Of a stretch of 11,569 nt of DNA, positions 1 to 6,448 are shown piece by piece. How positions within the stretch are numbered: the first letter of the stretch is position 1; the number at the start of each line of letters is the position of its first letter. The notes under the pieces are model-generated. The model was not told the DNA's origin and did not search any database. It saw nothing but the letters and a program-made list of their open reading frames with translations. The DNA is from Thermoplasmata archaeon. GTDB lineage: Archaea > Thermoplasmatota > Thermoplasmata > B31-G17. The DNA lies in NCBI GenBank assembly GCA_003649915.1, contig QMTG01000025.1, positions 1 to 11,569 on the forward strand. The letters run 5' to 3'. Position numbers and translations under genes: made by a program.

Positions 1-434
1 ACTTTCTCAGCGGTCAGGTACAGACCTCCACCAACCCAGCCTATGTGGTCGCAAACACCGTTACCATTACTATCTTCGTACTCCACAATGTCCTCAAGTC
101 TTTGGCCGAACACTGTCCACATTTTCACAGTCCTGTTTATGGAAATAGTATTTCCTTTATCATCATACACATTCACCCTGCACAGATACCTTGTACCCTT
201 GGCAAAAATCACTATACTGTTTTCATGTCCCTCGACACCGTAAACCACACCAAACATGGCTCTATCTCCAAATTTCACGTAAACATACTCTCCACCACCG
301 AACATTGTTGTTGTACCGCTACCCTGTGTGATCTCAAGATATCCTCCATTACCTCCTGCTTGGCCGAAGGCGGGAAATGAAAGCACTGTAGCCACCATAG
401 CCAAAGCGATTAGCCCGCTAACGATTTTTTTCAA
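1..434 (-). CDS. Secreted protein of unknown function, N-terminal part (cut by window edge)
   Basis: The minus strand is open from a TTG at 434 to the window edge, giving 144 codons with no stop. The first 26 residues are a clear Sec signal peptide: MKK, then a hydrophobic stretch (IVSGLIALAMVATVLSF), then PAFGQA, with cleavage likely near Gly24-Ala26. The mature part opens Gly/Asn-rich and looks like an extracellular beta-rich domain. A DSNGNGVCD stretch near residue 125 resembles an acidic calcium-binding loop. The TTG start is chosen because AAGGAGGTGA lies nine bases upstream of it, because the frame is closed just before it, and because the nearby ATG at 441 opens a seven-codon dead end. 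I do not recognise the family. It probably acts outside the cell or at the cell surface; its C-terminus, possibly with an anchor, is outside the window. Confidence 0.8.
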   Translation of the reverse strand, partial: MKKIVSGLIALAMVATVLSFPAFGQAGGNGGYLEITQGSGTTTMFGGGEYVYVKFGDRAMFGVVYGVEGHENSIVIFAKGTRYLCRVNVYDDKGNTISINRTVKMWTVFGQRLEDIVEYEDSNGNGVCDHIGWVGGGLYLTAEK

Positions 435-480
435 GCCGCATCACCTCCTTTTCTTTATCTGAGCATAAAGAGGCGTGCAG

Positions 481-490
481 TATTTATAAA
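481..490 (-). promoter_or_regulatory. TATA box of the secreted-protein gene
   Basis: On the minus strand this reads TTTATAAATA, a near-ideal archaeal box A. The usual spacing of about 26 bases puts transcription start near 459. That leaves a leader of about 25 bases holding the SD AAGGAGGTGA (450-441) before the TTG start at 434. The placement is inferred from spacing. Confidence 0.7.
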
Positions 491-502
491 GTTGTTGTGC
501 AG

Positions 503-520
503 ATATTCCGTAAATATTCC
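503..520. repeat. Tandem ATATTCC direct repeat, 11-bp phase
   Basis: ATATTCC occurs at 503-509 and again at 514-520, separated by GTAA, so the copies sit one helical turn apart on the same DNA face. They lie just upstream of the TATA box of the minus-strand secreted-protein gene, roughly 45-60 bases before its inferred start. This position would suit an activator or other regulator. A chance match in AT-rich DNA is possible. Confidence 0.35.
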
Positions 521-597
521 AATATATGCATGTTTGCTATAAAGCCGAAATAATTGGGTATTGAAGACTTAAATCTGTGCAATAAGATAACAATTAG

Positions 598-605
598 TTT
601 TTTAT
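598..605 (+). promoter_or_regulatory. TATA box of the DUF362/ferredoxin gene; leaderless start
   Basis: TTTTTTAT is centred about 27 bases before the ATG at 629, so transcription should begin at or next to that ATG. No SD precedes it. This spacing argues against the upstream TTG at 554, which would lie outside the transcript. GTGCAAT occurs at 577-583 and 607-613, exactly 30 bases apart, one copy on each side of this box. Confidence 0.55.
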
Positions 606-628
606 CGTGCAATGTAATATTTTCCCGC

Positions 629-1606
629 ATGGCAAGAGTTTATATGTGCTCATCTGCCAATGAAGTTATCGATGCCCTTAAGAATTTTGATATAAAGGGG
701 CTGGCAAAAGATGTGCTGCCTATAAAATTGCACATGGGCGAGCCAGGAAACAAGAACTTTGTATCCCCATCATTTGTGCGTGAAGTAGTAAGGTATGTAC
801 GAGGGATGGGAATCAGACCAGTGCTCTGGGACACAACAGTCGCCTATAGAAGCCCTAGGGCAGCAGAGGAAGGATACCTTGACGTGGCTAGAATGCACGG
901 CTTCGCCGATATATGCGATGTCTATATTGAGGATGAAGGGTACAGTGTTGAGGTGCAAGGGTACAGGTTCGAGGTCGCAAAAATACTGCAGCCCCTTGAC
1001 TTTTTCATGACAATTTCCCATGTCAAGGGTCATATTCAGGCGGGCTTTGGCGGCGCAATAAAAAATCTCGGCATGGGCGGTGTGACAAAAGAAAGCAAAA
1101 AAAAGATACATGAGTGGGCAAAACCTGTATATTACGGTATAAAGTGTGTTCTATGCGGCGAGTGCGAAAAAGCATGCCCTTTCGGGGCAATACGTGTTGA
1201 TAGGGCGTGGTCGTATTCCCCCCGCAAATGCTTCGGATGCGGCTTATGCGTTGAGGCGTGCCCTGAAGGTGCTCTCAAATACCTGAGGGAGAACTTTTTG
1301 AAGGGGCTTGCCATGTCTGCTACTGCAGTCATGAAGGGGCGGAGAAGCGTTTTTGTGAATGTTCTCATAAATATATCAGCGCATTGTGATTGCGACCCTG
1401 ATGGAGGACCGATAATATGCAAAGACTTGGGCTACCTCGTAAGCGATGACCCTGTGGCAATTGATTCTGCATCCCTAGATTTGATATACAAGAACTGCGG
1501 CAGGGTTTTTGAGAAGGTAAACGGAATAAATCCTGACCCCATACTGGACTATGCTGAAAAACTAGGGCTGGGAACCAAAGAATACGATCTGATAAGGGTA
1601 CGATAA
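629..1606 (+). CDS. DUF362 protein with inserted 2[4Fe-4S] ferredoxin domain
   Basis: The product is 325 residues. The DUF362 fold is split: the N-terminal part runs to about residue 165, with a conserved-looking HVKGH at 131-135, and the C-terminal part (about 225-325) has the VSDDPVAIDSASLDLI stretch typical of the family. Between them is a bacterial-type ferredoxin module with two CxxCxxCxxxCP clusters, Cys173/176/179/183 and Cys201/204/207/211, which should bind two [4Fe-4S] clusters. Further cysteines at 253, 255 and 264 lie in the C-terminal part. It is probably a cytoplasmic electron-transfer or redox protein, since there is no signal peptide or membrane segment. The substrate of the family is not known to me. 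I chose the ATG at 629 because the TATA spacing predicts a leaderless message there; the frame extends upstream to a TTG at 554. The methyltransferase follows without a gap, so the two genes are almost certainly co-expressed. Confidence 0.85.
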   Translation: MARVYMCSSANEVIDALKNFDIKGLAKDVLPIKLHMGEPGNKNFVSPSFVREVVRYVRGMGIRPVLWDTTVAYRSPRAAEEGYLDVARMHGFADICDVYIEDEGYSVEVQGYRFEVAKILQPLDFFMTISHVKGHIQAGFGGAIKNLGMGGVTKESKKKIHEWAKPVYYGIKCVLCGECEKACPFGAIRVDRAWSYSPRKCFGCGLCVEACPEGALKYLRENFLKGLAMSATAVMKGRRSVFVNVLINISAHCDCDPDGGPIICKDLGYLVSDDPVAIDSASLDLIYKNCGRVFEKVNGINPDPILDYAEKLGLGTKEYDLIRVR

Positions 1607-2257
1607 ATGAAAATTCCATCACTAGAGGAAAGAATGAGAGTATGGGACGCGATATATGCTCGTGGCGATCCTTATCCAGATGAGCCTATAAAGCCTATAA
1701 TCGAGTTTGCGAAGGGGTTGTCCCCCTCTTCAATTATTCTTGACCTAGGTGGCGGCTCTGGAAGAAACGCCATATACCTATCCTCCCTTGGCCATTGCGT
1801 TATTGTGCACGATATATCTAGGGTTGCTCTCAAAATATGTTTGCAGAAAGCGCGCAAGAGAGGTGTGCGTATCATACCTGTTCATGGCTCTCTCCATGAC
1901 CTACCGTATCTTGATGATGCATTTGATGCATTAATATCTGTGGGTGCGTTAAACTTTTGCACGATGGCTGAGATAAGAATGGCCGTTGGCGAGATCGCTA
2001 GGGTGTGCAGGGAAGGGGCAAAAGTTTATCTGGCTCTAATATCGAGAAAGGATAGCAGGTATTGTGCGGAGAGGGAGGTTGAAGAGGGCTCTTGTGTCAT
2101 GAATGATGGAAGAATAGCGCACTTCTTTTCAGTAAAGGAGGCAAAAGATCTTTTCTCTCCCCTAGGCACACTCAGAATTCTGGAGAGGAAGTACGATAGA
2201 GGCATCTCATATGGCGAGTCGATAGACGTGTACGTAACAATAAAAAAGAAACGATAA
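1607..2257 (+). CDS. Class I SAM-dependent methyltransferase, substrate unknown
   Basis: The product is 216 residues with a Rossmann-type methyltransferase core. Motif I is DLGGGSG at residues 46-52, which binds S-adenosylmethionine. The acidic end of strand 2 is Asp69 in VIVHDIS, and a DAFDALISVGALNF segment fits motif IV and its following strand. The N-terminal YARGDPYPDEP recalls small stand-alone methyltransferases of the UbiE/TehB type, but nothing identifies the acceptor. The ATG starts on the base after the TAA of the DUF362 gene, so translation is probably coupled and the partner may share its pathway. The stop is followed at once by the TATA box of the ribosomal operon. Confidence 0.8.
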   Translation: MKIPSLEERMRVWDAIYARGDPYPDEPIKPIIEFAKGLSPSSIILDLGGGSGRNAIYLSSLGHCVIVHDISRVALKICLQKARKRGVRIIPVHGSLHDLPYLDDAFDALISVGALNFCTMAEIRMAVGEIARVCREGAKVYLALISRKDSRYCAEREVEEGSCVMNDGRIAHFFSVKEAKDLFSPLGTLRILERKYDRGISYGESIDVYVTIKKKR

Positions 2258-2259
2258 TA

Positions 2260-2267
2260 CTATATAC
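2260..2267 (+). promoter_or_regulatory. TATA box of the eS19 translation operon
   Basis: CTATATAC lies three bases after the methyltransferase stop codon. It predicts transcription start near 2290 and a leader of about 30 bases. The leader contains ATCCC at 2300-2304 and GGGAT at 2311-2315, which can form a small hairpin overlapping the purine-rich ribosome-binding region just before the ATG at 2321. Confidence 0.55.
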
Positions 2268-2320
2268 TACTTCCTTCCATGAGGGTGGGCGGTCTAAAAA
2301 TCCCAGAAAGGGGATGAGAT

Positions 2321-2800
2321 ATGACAACAGTTTACGATGTTCCTGCGGATTTGCTGATTAAGCGCTTGAGCGAGGAACTGAAAAAAATGAAGGAAATCAA
2401 GCCCCCAGACTGGGCGGTGTACGTTAAGACGGGCGTGCATAAGCAATTCGCTCCTACGCAGGAGAATTGGTGGTACACAAGGGTTGCTGCAATCCTGCGC
2501 AAGGTCTACCTCAAAGGTCCAATAGGTATAGAGAGGTTGAGGGCAGAGTTTGGCGGTAAAAGGGATAGGGGTTCCAAAAAATACCATGCAAAAAAGGGCA
2601 GCGGCTCCATTGTGAGGAAGGCTTTACAGCAGTTAGAGGCTGCAGGGCTTGTGAGGATGAAAAAAGAGATGAATAAGAACAATAAAGAGGTTGTTGTTGG
2701 TAGGGAAGTTACACCCAAAGGCAGGTCTTTTTTGGACAATCTGGCACATGAAATTAAGAAAGAGTTGGTAAAGAATGTGCCTGAAATTCAAAAATACTGA
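2321..2800 (+). CDS. rps19e: Ribosomal protein eS19 (S19e), small subunit
   Basis: The product is 159 residues, the usual archaeal length for eS19. Family hallmarks are visible: VYDVPADLLI at the N-terminus, the KPPDWAVYVKTGVHK segment, ENWWYTRVAAILRKVY, a basic GGKRDRGSKKYHAKKGSGS stretch, then the VRKALQQLEAAGLV helix and TPKGRSFLD. The protein is shared by archaeal and eukaryotic 30S/40S subunits and has no bacterial counterpart. It opens a five-gene translation cluster and carries the promoter of that cluster. The ribosome-binding region before the ATG is GGGGATGAG rather than a canonical GGAGG. PDCD5 follows after nine bases. Confidence 0.96.
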   Translation: MTTVYDVPADLLIKRLSEELKKMKEIKPPDWAVYVKTGVHKQFAPTQENWWYTRVAAILRKVYLKGPIGIERLRAEFGGKRDRGSKKYHAKKGSGSIVRKALQQLEAAGLVRMKKEMNKNNKEVVVGREVTPKGRSFLDNLAHEIKKELVKNVPEIQKY

Positions 2801-2809
2801 GGGTAGCGT

Positions 2810-3142
2810 ATGGTGAGCGATAAGGAACTTGAGGAAATAAGAAAGCGAAAATTGATGCAACTAAAAGCAATGATTGAGCAGAAAAAGATACAGGAAGAGC
2901 AGGAAAGAATTGTTGAGGAGCAGATAAGGGATATAATGAGGAAGGTTATGACGCCTGAGGCTCGAGAAAGGCTGGCAAGAATAAGGCTTGTGAGACCAGA
3001 GGTTGCAGCACTCGTTGAGCAGCAGATATTAATGCTTGTGCAGACGGGCAGGCTGAAAAGGGTGATTGATGACAACACTTTAAAACTCCTACTGGATAAG
3101 ATAGCATCTGAAAAAAGGGAGATAAGGATTAGGAGGAAGTAA
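2810..3142 (+). CDS. PDCD5-family DNA-binding protein (TFAR19 homolog)
   Basis: The product is 110 highly charged residues. A long helix of alternating Glu, Lys, Arg and Gln occupies residues 1-45. It leads into IMRKVMTPEARERLARIRLVRPE, which is the PDCD5 signature, and ends with a basic tail (KREIRIRRK). Archaeal members are small three-helix-bundle proteins often annotated as DNA-binding; the eukaryotic homolog is linked to apoptosis and tubulin folding. The gene sits nine bases after eS19 with GAGGG before the ATG. The eS19-PDCD5-eL39-eL31-aIF6 order recurs widely in archaea, which suggests a ribosome- or translation-linked role, though that role is inferred from context. Confidence 0.93.
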   Translation: MVSDKELEEIRKRKLMQLKAMIEQKKIQEEQERIVEEQIRDIMRKVMTPEARERLARIRLVRPEVAALVEQQILMLVQTGRLKRVIDDNTLKLLLDKIASEKREIRIRRK

Positions 3143-3144
3143 AT

Positions 3145-3300
3145 ATGGCAAGAAATAAGCATCTTGCAAGAAAACTAAGACTGCTGAAGGAGGTTAAAAG
3201 GAACAGGCGCGTGCCTGCTTGGGTTATTATGAGAACCGCCAGAAAGTTTCTCAGGCATCCGAAAAGGCATTACTGGCGGAGGGGCAGGCTGAAAAAGTAA
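3145..3300 (+). CDS. rpl39e: Ribosomal protein eL39 (L39e), large subunit
   Basis: This short gene encodes 51 residues, exactly the family's usual size. It starts MARNKHLARKLRL and continues KRNRRVPAWV, then a second basic half rich in Arg, Lys and His with HYWRRGRL near the end. eL39 is among the smallest ribosomal proteins and lines the lower peptide exit tunnel of the 50S/60S subunit, and its strongly basic composition fits burial in rRNA. The ATG lies two bases after the PDCD5 stop, and its SD (AGGAGGAAG) lies inside the last codons of PDCD5, so the two are probably translationally coupled. It is easily missed because it is so short. Confidence 0.95.
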   Translation: MARNKHLARKLRLLKEVKRNRRVPAWVIMRTARKFLRHPKRHYWRRGRLKK

Positions 3301-3315
3301 AAGAGGTGGTCGTAG

Positions 3316-3582
3316 ATGGCTGAGGAAGAGGTTGTTAGGGTCTATACCATACCATTGGGCATGGAAAAGGGTGTGCCAAGAACTAAGAGAGCGCAGAACG
3401 CCATATACCAGATTAAAAGGTTCATAATGAGGCATATGAAGGCGGACGAGGATAAGGTTTGGATAGACCCTAGGTTGAACGAGATAATATGGGAAAGGGG
3501 CATACAAAAGCCCCCTAGGAAGATCAAGGTGCGCGTGATAAAGTTTCCAGACGGGCTTGTTGAGGTTTCTCATGCCGAATAA
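3316..3582 (+). CDS. rpl31e: Ribosomal protein eL31 (L31e), large subunit
   Basis: The product is 88 residues, the normal archaeal length. Recognisable segments are EEVVRVYTIPL, the KRAQNAIYQIKRFIMRHMKADEDKVWID block, LNEIIWERGIQKPPRKIKVRV and the acidic C-terminus. eL31 sits near the exit of the polypeptide tunnel on the 50S subunit, so it pairs functionally with eL39 just upstream. GAGGTGG precedes the ATG. The gap to eL39 is 15 bases and to aIF6 is 25 bases, consistent with one transcript. Confidence 0.95.
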   Translation: MAEEEVVRVYTIPLGMEKGVPRTKRAQNAIYQIKRFIMRHMKADEDKVWIDPRLNEIIWERGIQKPPRKIKVRVIKFPDGLVEVSHAE

Positions 3583-3607
3583 AGAATGATACACACGGGG
3601 GAGCCAT

Positions 3608-4264
3608 GTGCTGAAAACCTTGGAAATTCGCGGAAGCGGCTATGTGGGCGTTTATTGTTGCGCTTCTGATAAATTTTGTGTAGTTCCCCCGATTTTGCAT
3701 GAAAGCGAGATAGAGATAATATCAAAATCTCTCAGCACCGAAATCATTGAGACCACAATAGCAGGCACAGTGATAAACGGCACGTTGTGTGCAATAAACT
3801 CCACATCGGCCATTGTGACCAATTTTATTGAAGATGATGAAATTAAATCTTTCGGAGACATAAACGTTATAGTGCTGGAAGACAGACATAACACAGCGGG
3901 CAATAACATACTCATGAATGACAGGGCTGTGTACATTAACCCTGAAATAGGGAACGATACTATTAAAATGATTGAAAAAGAACTCGGGCTTGACGTGCAA
4001 AAGGGGACGATTGCAGGGCTGAAAAATGTAGGCTCTGCGGCAATAATCACAAATCGCGGAATTCTATGCCATCCTCATGTACGTGAGGATGAGAAAAAAA
4101 CGCTTGAGGATTTGTTCAACCTGAAAGTGTACATAGGAACGGTTAACTACGGCTCATCTCTTGTGGGCGCTTGTGCTATAGCAAACAGCAGGGGCGCTAT
4201 CGTTGGCTCACGAACCACGGGCATTGAGATGCACAGAATTGAGGAGGCGCTAAATTTGATTTAG
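3608..4264 (+). CDS. eif6: Translation initiation factor aIF6 (ribosome anti-association factor)
   Basis: The product is 218 residues, matching the family's five-fold pseudosymmetric pentein of about 220. The repeats are visible as recurring pieces: GYVGVYCCASDKFCVVPP, TTIAGTVINGTLCAINS, RAVYINPEIG, GTIAGLKNVGSAAIITNRGILCHPHV and GTVNYGSSLVGACAIANSRGAIVG. aIF6 binds the large subunit and stops premature joining with the small one. The start is a GTG: the ATG two bases earlier (3606) reads straight into a TGA, while GGGGGAG lies just before the GTG. It is the last gene of the translation cluster; eL18a/eL20-LX, prefoldin and ftsY, which follow aIF6 in many archaea, are absent here. Confidence 0.95.
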   Translation: MLKTLEIRGSGYVGVYCCASDKFCVVPPILHESEIEIISKSLSTEIIETTIAGTVINGTLCAINSTSAIVTNFIEDDEIKSFGDINVIVLEDRHNTAGNNILMNDRAVYINPEIGNDTIKMIEKELGLDVQKGTIAGLKNVGSAAIITNRGILCHPHVREDEKKTLEDLFNLKVYIGTVNYGSSLVGACAIANSRGAIVGSRTTGIEMHRIEEALNLI

Positions 4265-4320
4265 GGGGCGTGTTGTTGGCATGGGCGTTGGAGATAACAC
4301 ATATACGTGCCCGAAGAAAG

Positions 4321-4330
4321 AATTATTAAG
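4321..4330 (+). promoter_or_regulatory. Probable TATA box of the purH-udg operon
   Basis: AATTATTAAG is the most AT-rich stretch in the 95-base gap after aIF6. It predicts transcription start near 4351, leaving a very short leader before the ATG at 4360, with GGTGGGG nearby as a possible ribosome-binding element. The match to box A is moderate. Apart from this and a 29-codon open frame without support, I see nothing in 4265-4359. Confidence 0.4.
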
Positions 4331-4359
4331 GCATCGCCTATACAGGTGGGGTAATAGCA

Positions 4360-5871
4360 ATGAGTATTGAGCGCGCACTAATTTCAGTAGCGGATAAGGA
4401 GGGAATTGTAGGGTTTGCCAGAGAGTTGGAATCCCTTGGCGTAGAAATATTGGCAACAGGAGGTACGGCACGTTTTTTGCAAAACAACGGAATTGAGACC
4501 AAAGAAATATCGGAAATAACAGGTTTTCCCGAGATCATGGGGGGAAGAGTAAAAACGCTCCATCCCAAAATATTCGGTGGAATATTGGCGAGCACCAATG
4601 AGCATGTGGATGAGATGCATGCCCATGGAATACCGAAGATTGACATGGTTGTTGTGAACTTATATCCTTTTGAAAGGGAGTGCGAAAAAGGTGAGGAGGT
4701 GGCGCTGGAGAACATTGATATTGGTGGTGTATCGCTTATCAGGGCTGCAGCAAAAAACTACAGAAGAGTGCTTGTAATCACAAACAAGGAAAGGTATGGA
4801 GAGGTTATTGAAAGAATAAAAAAGGGTGCGCTAGACATTGAATACAGGAGAAAGCTGGCAGCAGAGGCTTTTTGGCACACATGCCGCTATGATGCTCTGA
4901 TTTACCGGTACTTTTCTCATATGCTCGGTGAAAACTTTCCATCTCATATCCTTATAATGGGCGATAAGGTCGAAGAATTGAGGTACGGGGAAAACCCGCA
5001 CCAGTCAGCGGCACTTTACGCTCAAGCAATAAATGGCATGACATCATGGCCCTACAAGCAGCATCAGGGCAAGCAATTATCGTTCAACAATATATTGGAC
5101 GCTGATGATGCCCTCGCCCTGATAAGTGAGTTTGAGGAGCCCGCAGCGTGCGTGGTCAAGCACACAAACCCATGTGGTGTTGCTGTGGCGGAGGATATTT
5201 TAAGAGCCTACGACCTTGCATACAATTGTGATCCGAAGTCCGCATTTGGCGGAATTGTAGCAGTGAACAGGGAGGTTGATGACGAACTGGCGGAGAGGCT
5301 TGTTGAAGTATTTCTAGAAGTGGTTGTCGCCCCCTCATACAGCGATGAGGCGCTAAAGGTGCTTAGAAGGAGGAAAAATTTGAGGGTTCTGGAGTACAAG
5401 GGCGACAAAATACACGGTTTTGATATAAGAAATGTAAGGGGAGGCTTTCTTGCACAAACACCCAACCACAGAAGACTGCTTGCTGACGAACTTAGGGTAG
5501 TTACTAAAAGATCGCCCACGGAAGGTGAGTTGAAAGATTTGATGTTTGCGTGGAAGGTTGTGAAGCATGTAAAATCCAACGCCATTGTTTTTGCAAAGAA
5601 CGGGGTAACGGTGGGAATAGGTGCGGGACAGATGAGCAGGGTTGATGCTGTGTGGATTGCATCGGAAAAGGCAGGCGATAGGGCAAGGGATGCAGTGATG
5701 GCCTCTGACGCATTTTTCCCGTTTAGGGATGGAATAGACACTGCTGCAAGGGCAGGAATATCTGCAATAATTCAGCCCGGGGGTAGTATAAGGGACAGGG
5801 AGGTTATAGATGCGGCAGACGAGTTTGGAATGGCCATGGTCTTCACGGGCTGGAGGGCGTTCAAGCACTGA
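4360..5871 (+). CDS. purH: Bifunctional AICAR formyltransferase / IMP cyclohydrolase (PurH)
   Basis: The product is 503 residues, full length for PurH. The N-terminal MGS-like IMP cyclohydrolase domain (about 1-195) shows ISVADKEGIVGFA, the ATGGT loop at 32-36, GFPEIMGGRVKTLHPKI (55-71) and VVVNLYPF. The C-terminal AICAR formyltransferase domain shows RYGENPHQ (208-215), the KHTNPCG catalytic motif (Lys267, His268), DPKSAFGGI, KSNAIVFAKNG, GAGQMSRVDA and DAFFPFRDGID. It makes the last two steps of IMP synthesis using 10-formyl-tetrahydrofolate. Many archaea use PurP and PurO instead, so a bacterial-type fused enzyme implies a folate-type formyl donor and possible ancient transfer. The C-terminal TGWRAFKH replaces the more usual TGxRHFRH ending. 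The glycosylase gene follows after seven bases. Confidence 0.96.
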   Translation: MSIERALISVADKEGIVGFARELESLGVEILATGGTARFLQNNGIETKEISEITGFPEIMGGRVKTLHPKIFGGILASTNEHVDEMHAHGIPKIDMVVVNLYPFERECEKGEEVALENIDIGGVSLIRAAAKNYRRVLVITNKERYGEVIERIKKGALDIEYRRKLAAEAFWHTCRYDALIYRYFSHMLGENFPSHILIMGDKVEELRYGENPHQSAALYAQAINGMTSWPYKQHQGKQLSFNNILDADDALALISEFEEPAACVVKHTNPCGVAVAEDILRAYDLAYNCDPKSAFGGIVAVNREVDDELAERLVEVFLEVVVAPSYSDEALKVLRRRKNLRVLEYKGDKIHGFDIRNVRGGFLAQTPNHRRLLADELRVVTKRSPTEGELKDLMFAWKVVKHVKSNAIVFAKNGVTVGIGAGQMSRVDAVWIASEKAGDRARDAVMASDAFFPFRDGIDTAARAGISAIIQPGGSIRDREVIDAADEFGMAMVFTGWRAFKH

Positions 5872-5878
5872 GTTTGAG

Positions 5879-6448
5879 ATGCTAAGAGATGAGGTGCTTA
5901 ATTGTAAAAGATGCGCGTTACACAAAACACGGACAAATGTCGTTTTTGGTGAGGGGCCAAAAGACGCTGAAATCATGCTTGTTGGTGAGGCGCCTGGAAG
6001 GCAAGAGGACAATAGTGGAAGGCCGTTTGTAGGTGCGGCTGGAAAGTTCTTAACAGAGGCATTAAATAGTGCAGGAATTGAAAGAAAAGAGGTCTATATA
6101 ACGAATGTTGTTAAGTGCAGACCCCCTGGCAATAGAACGCCAAACGAGATTGAAATACGCACATGCTCTCCGTACTTGGTACGCCAGATTGAGATAATAA
6201 AGCCAAAAGTTATATGTGCCCTCGGTGCTGTAGCATCGTCGTTCCTACTTCCAAGGTATTGCGGGACAAGGCCAAGGGCTATGAGATATATTGCTGGGAA
6301 GGTTTTTAGTTGCAAGGTGCAGGTGGCTCTTGGGCACACGCTACAAGCAGTGCTCGTCACTTACCATCCGGCAGCTGCCATATACAACCCTGGGCTTAAG
6401 GAGAAAATAAAGGAGCATATTTCACTATTGGGTGATCTAGTGCGCTAG
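5879..6448 (+). CDS. udg: Family 4 uracil-DNA glycosylase with Fe-S cluster (UDGa)
   Basis: The product is 189 residues. It removes uracil from DNA, the first step of base-excision repair of deaminated cytosine. The four cluster cysteines are Cys9, Cys12, Cys80 and Cys96, in the family pattern CxxC...CRPPGNRTP...C. Motif 1 is GEAPGRQED at 36-44, and the later motif HPAAAIYNP is at 163-171. LHKTRTNVVFGEG near the N-terminus is typical. The ATG at 5879 is chosen because it places the first cysteine at the usual distance and avoids a 62-base overlap with purH that a more upstream ATG (5810) would need. No good SD lies close by, so it may depend on coupling to purH. Its stop TAG at 6446-6448 overlaps the stop of the convergent RuBisCO gene. 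Confidence 0.92.
   Translation: MLRDEVLNCKRCALHKTRTNVVFGEGPKDAEIMLVGEAPGRQEDNSGRPFVGAAGKFLTEALNSAGIERKEVYITNVVKCRPPGNRTPNEIEIRTCSPYLVRQIEIIKPKVICALGAVASSFLLPRYCGTRPRAMRYIAGKVFSCKVQVALGHTLQAVLVTYHPAAAIYNPGLKEKIKEHISLLGDLVR

Noticed and set aside
554..628. Upstream TTG extension of the DUF362 gene by 25 residues
   Set aside because: The TATA box at 598-605 would lie inside it and predicts transcription start at the ATG at 629; no SD precedes the TTG.
770..1111. A 113-codon minus-strand open frame
   Set aside because: It is antisense to the DUF362 gene, with no start signal and no recognisable domain.
4280..4369. Short open frame of 29 codons between aIF6 and purH
   Set aside because: It has no SD, no recognisable similarity to eL18a or any small ribosomal protein, and runs into the purH start.
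5810..5878. Upstream ATG for the uracil-DNA glycosylase
   Set aside because: It would overlap purH by 62 bases and add residues not typical of the family; the ATG at 5879 fits the first cysteine position.
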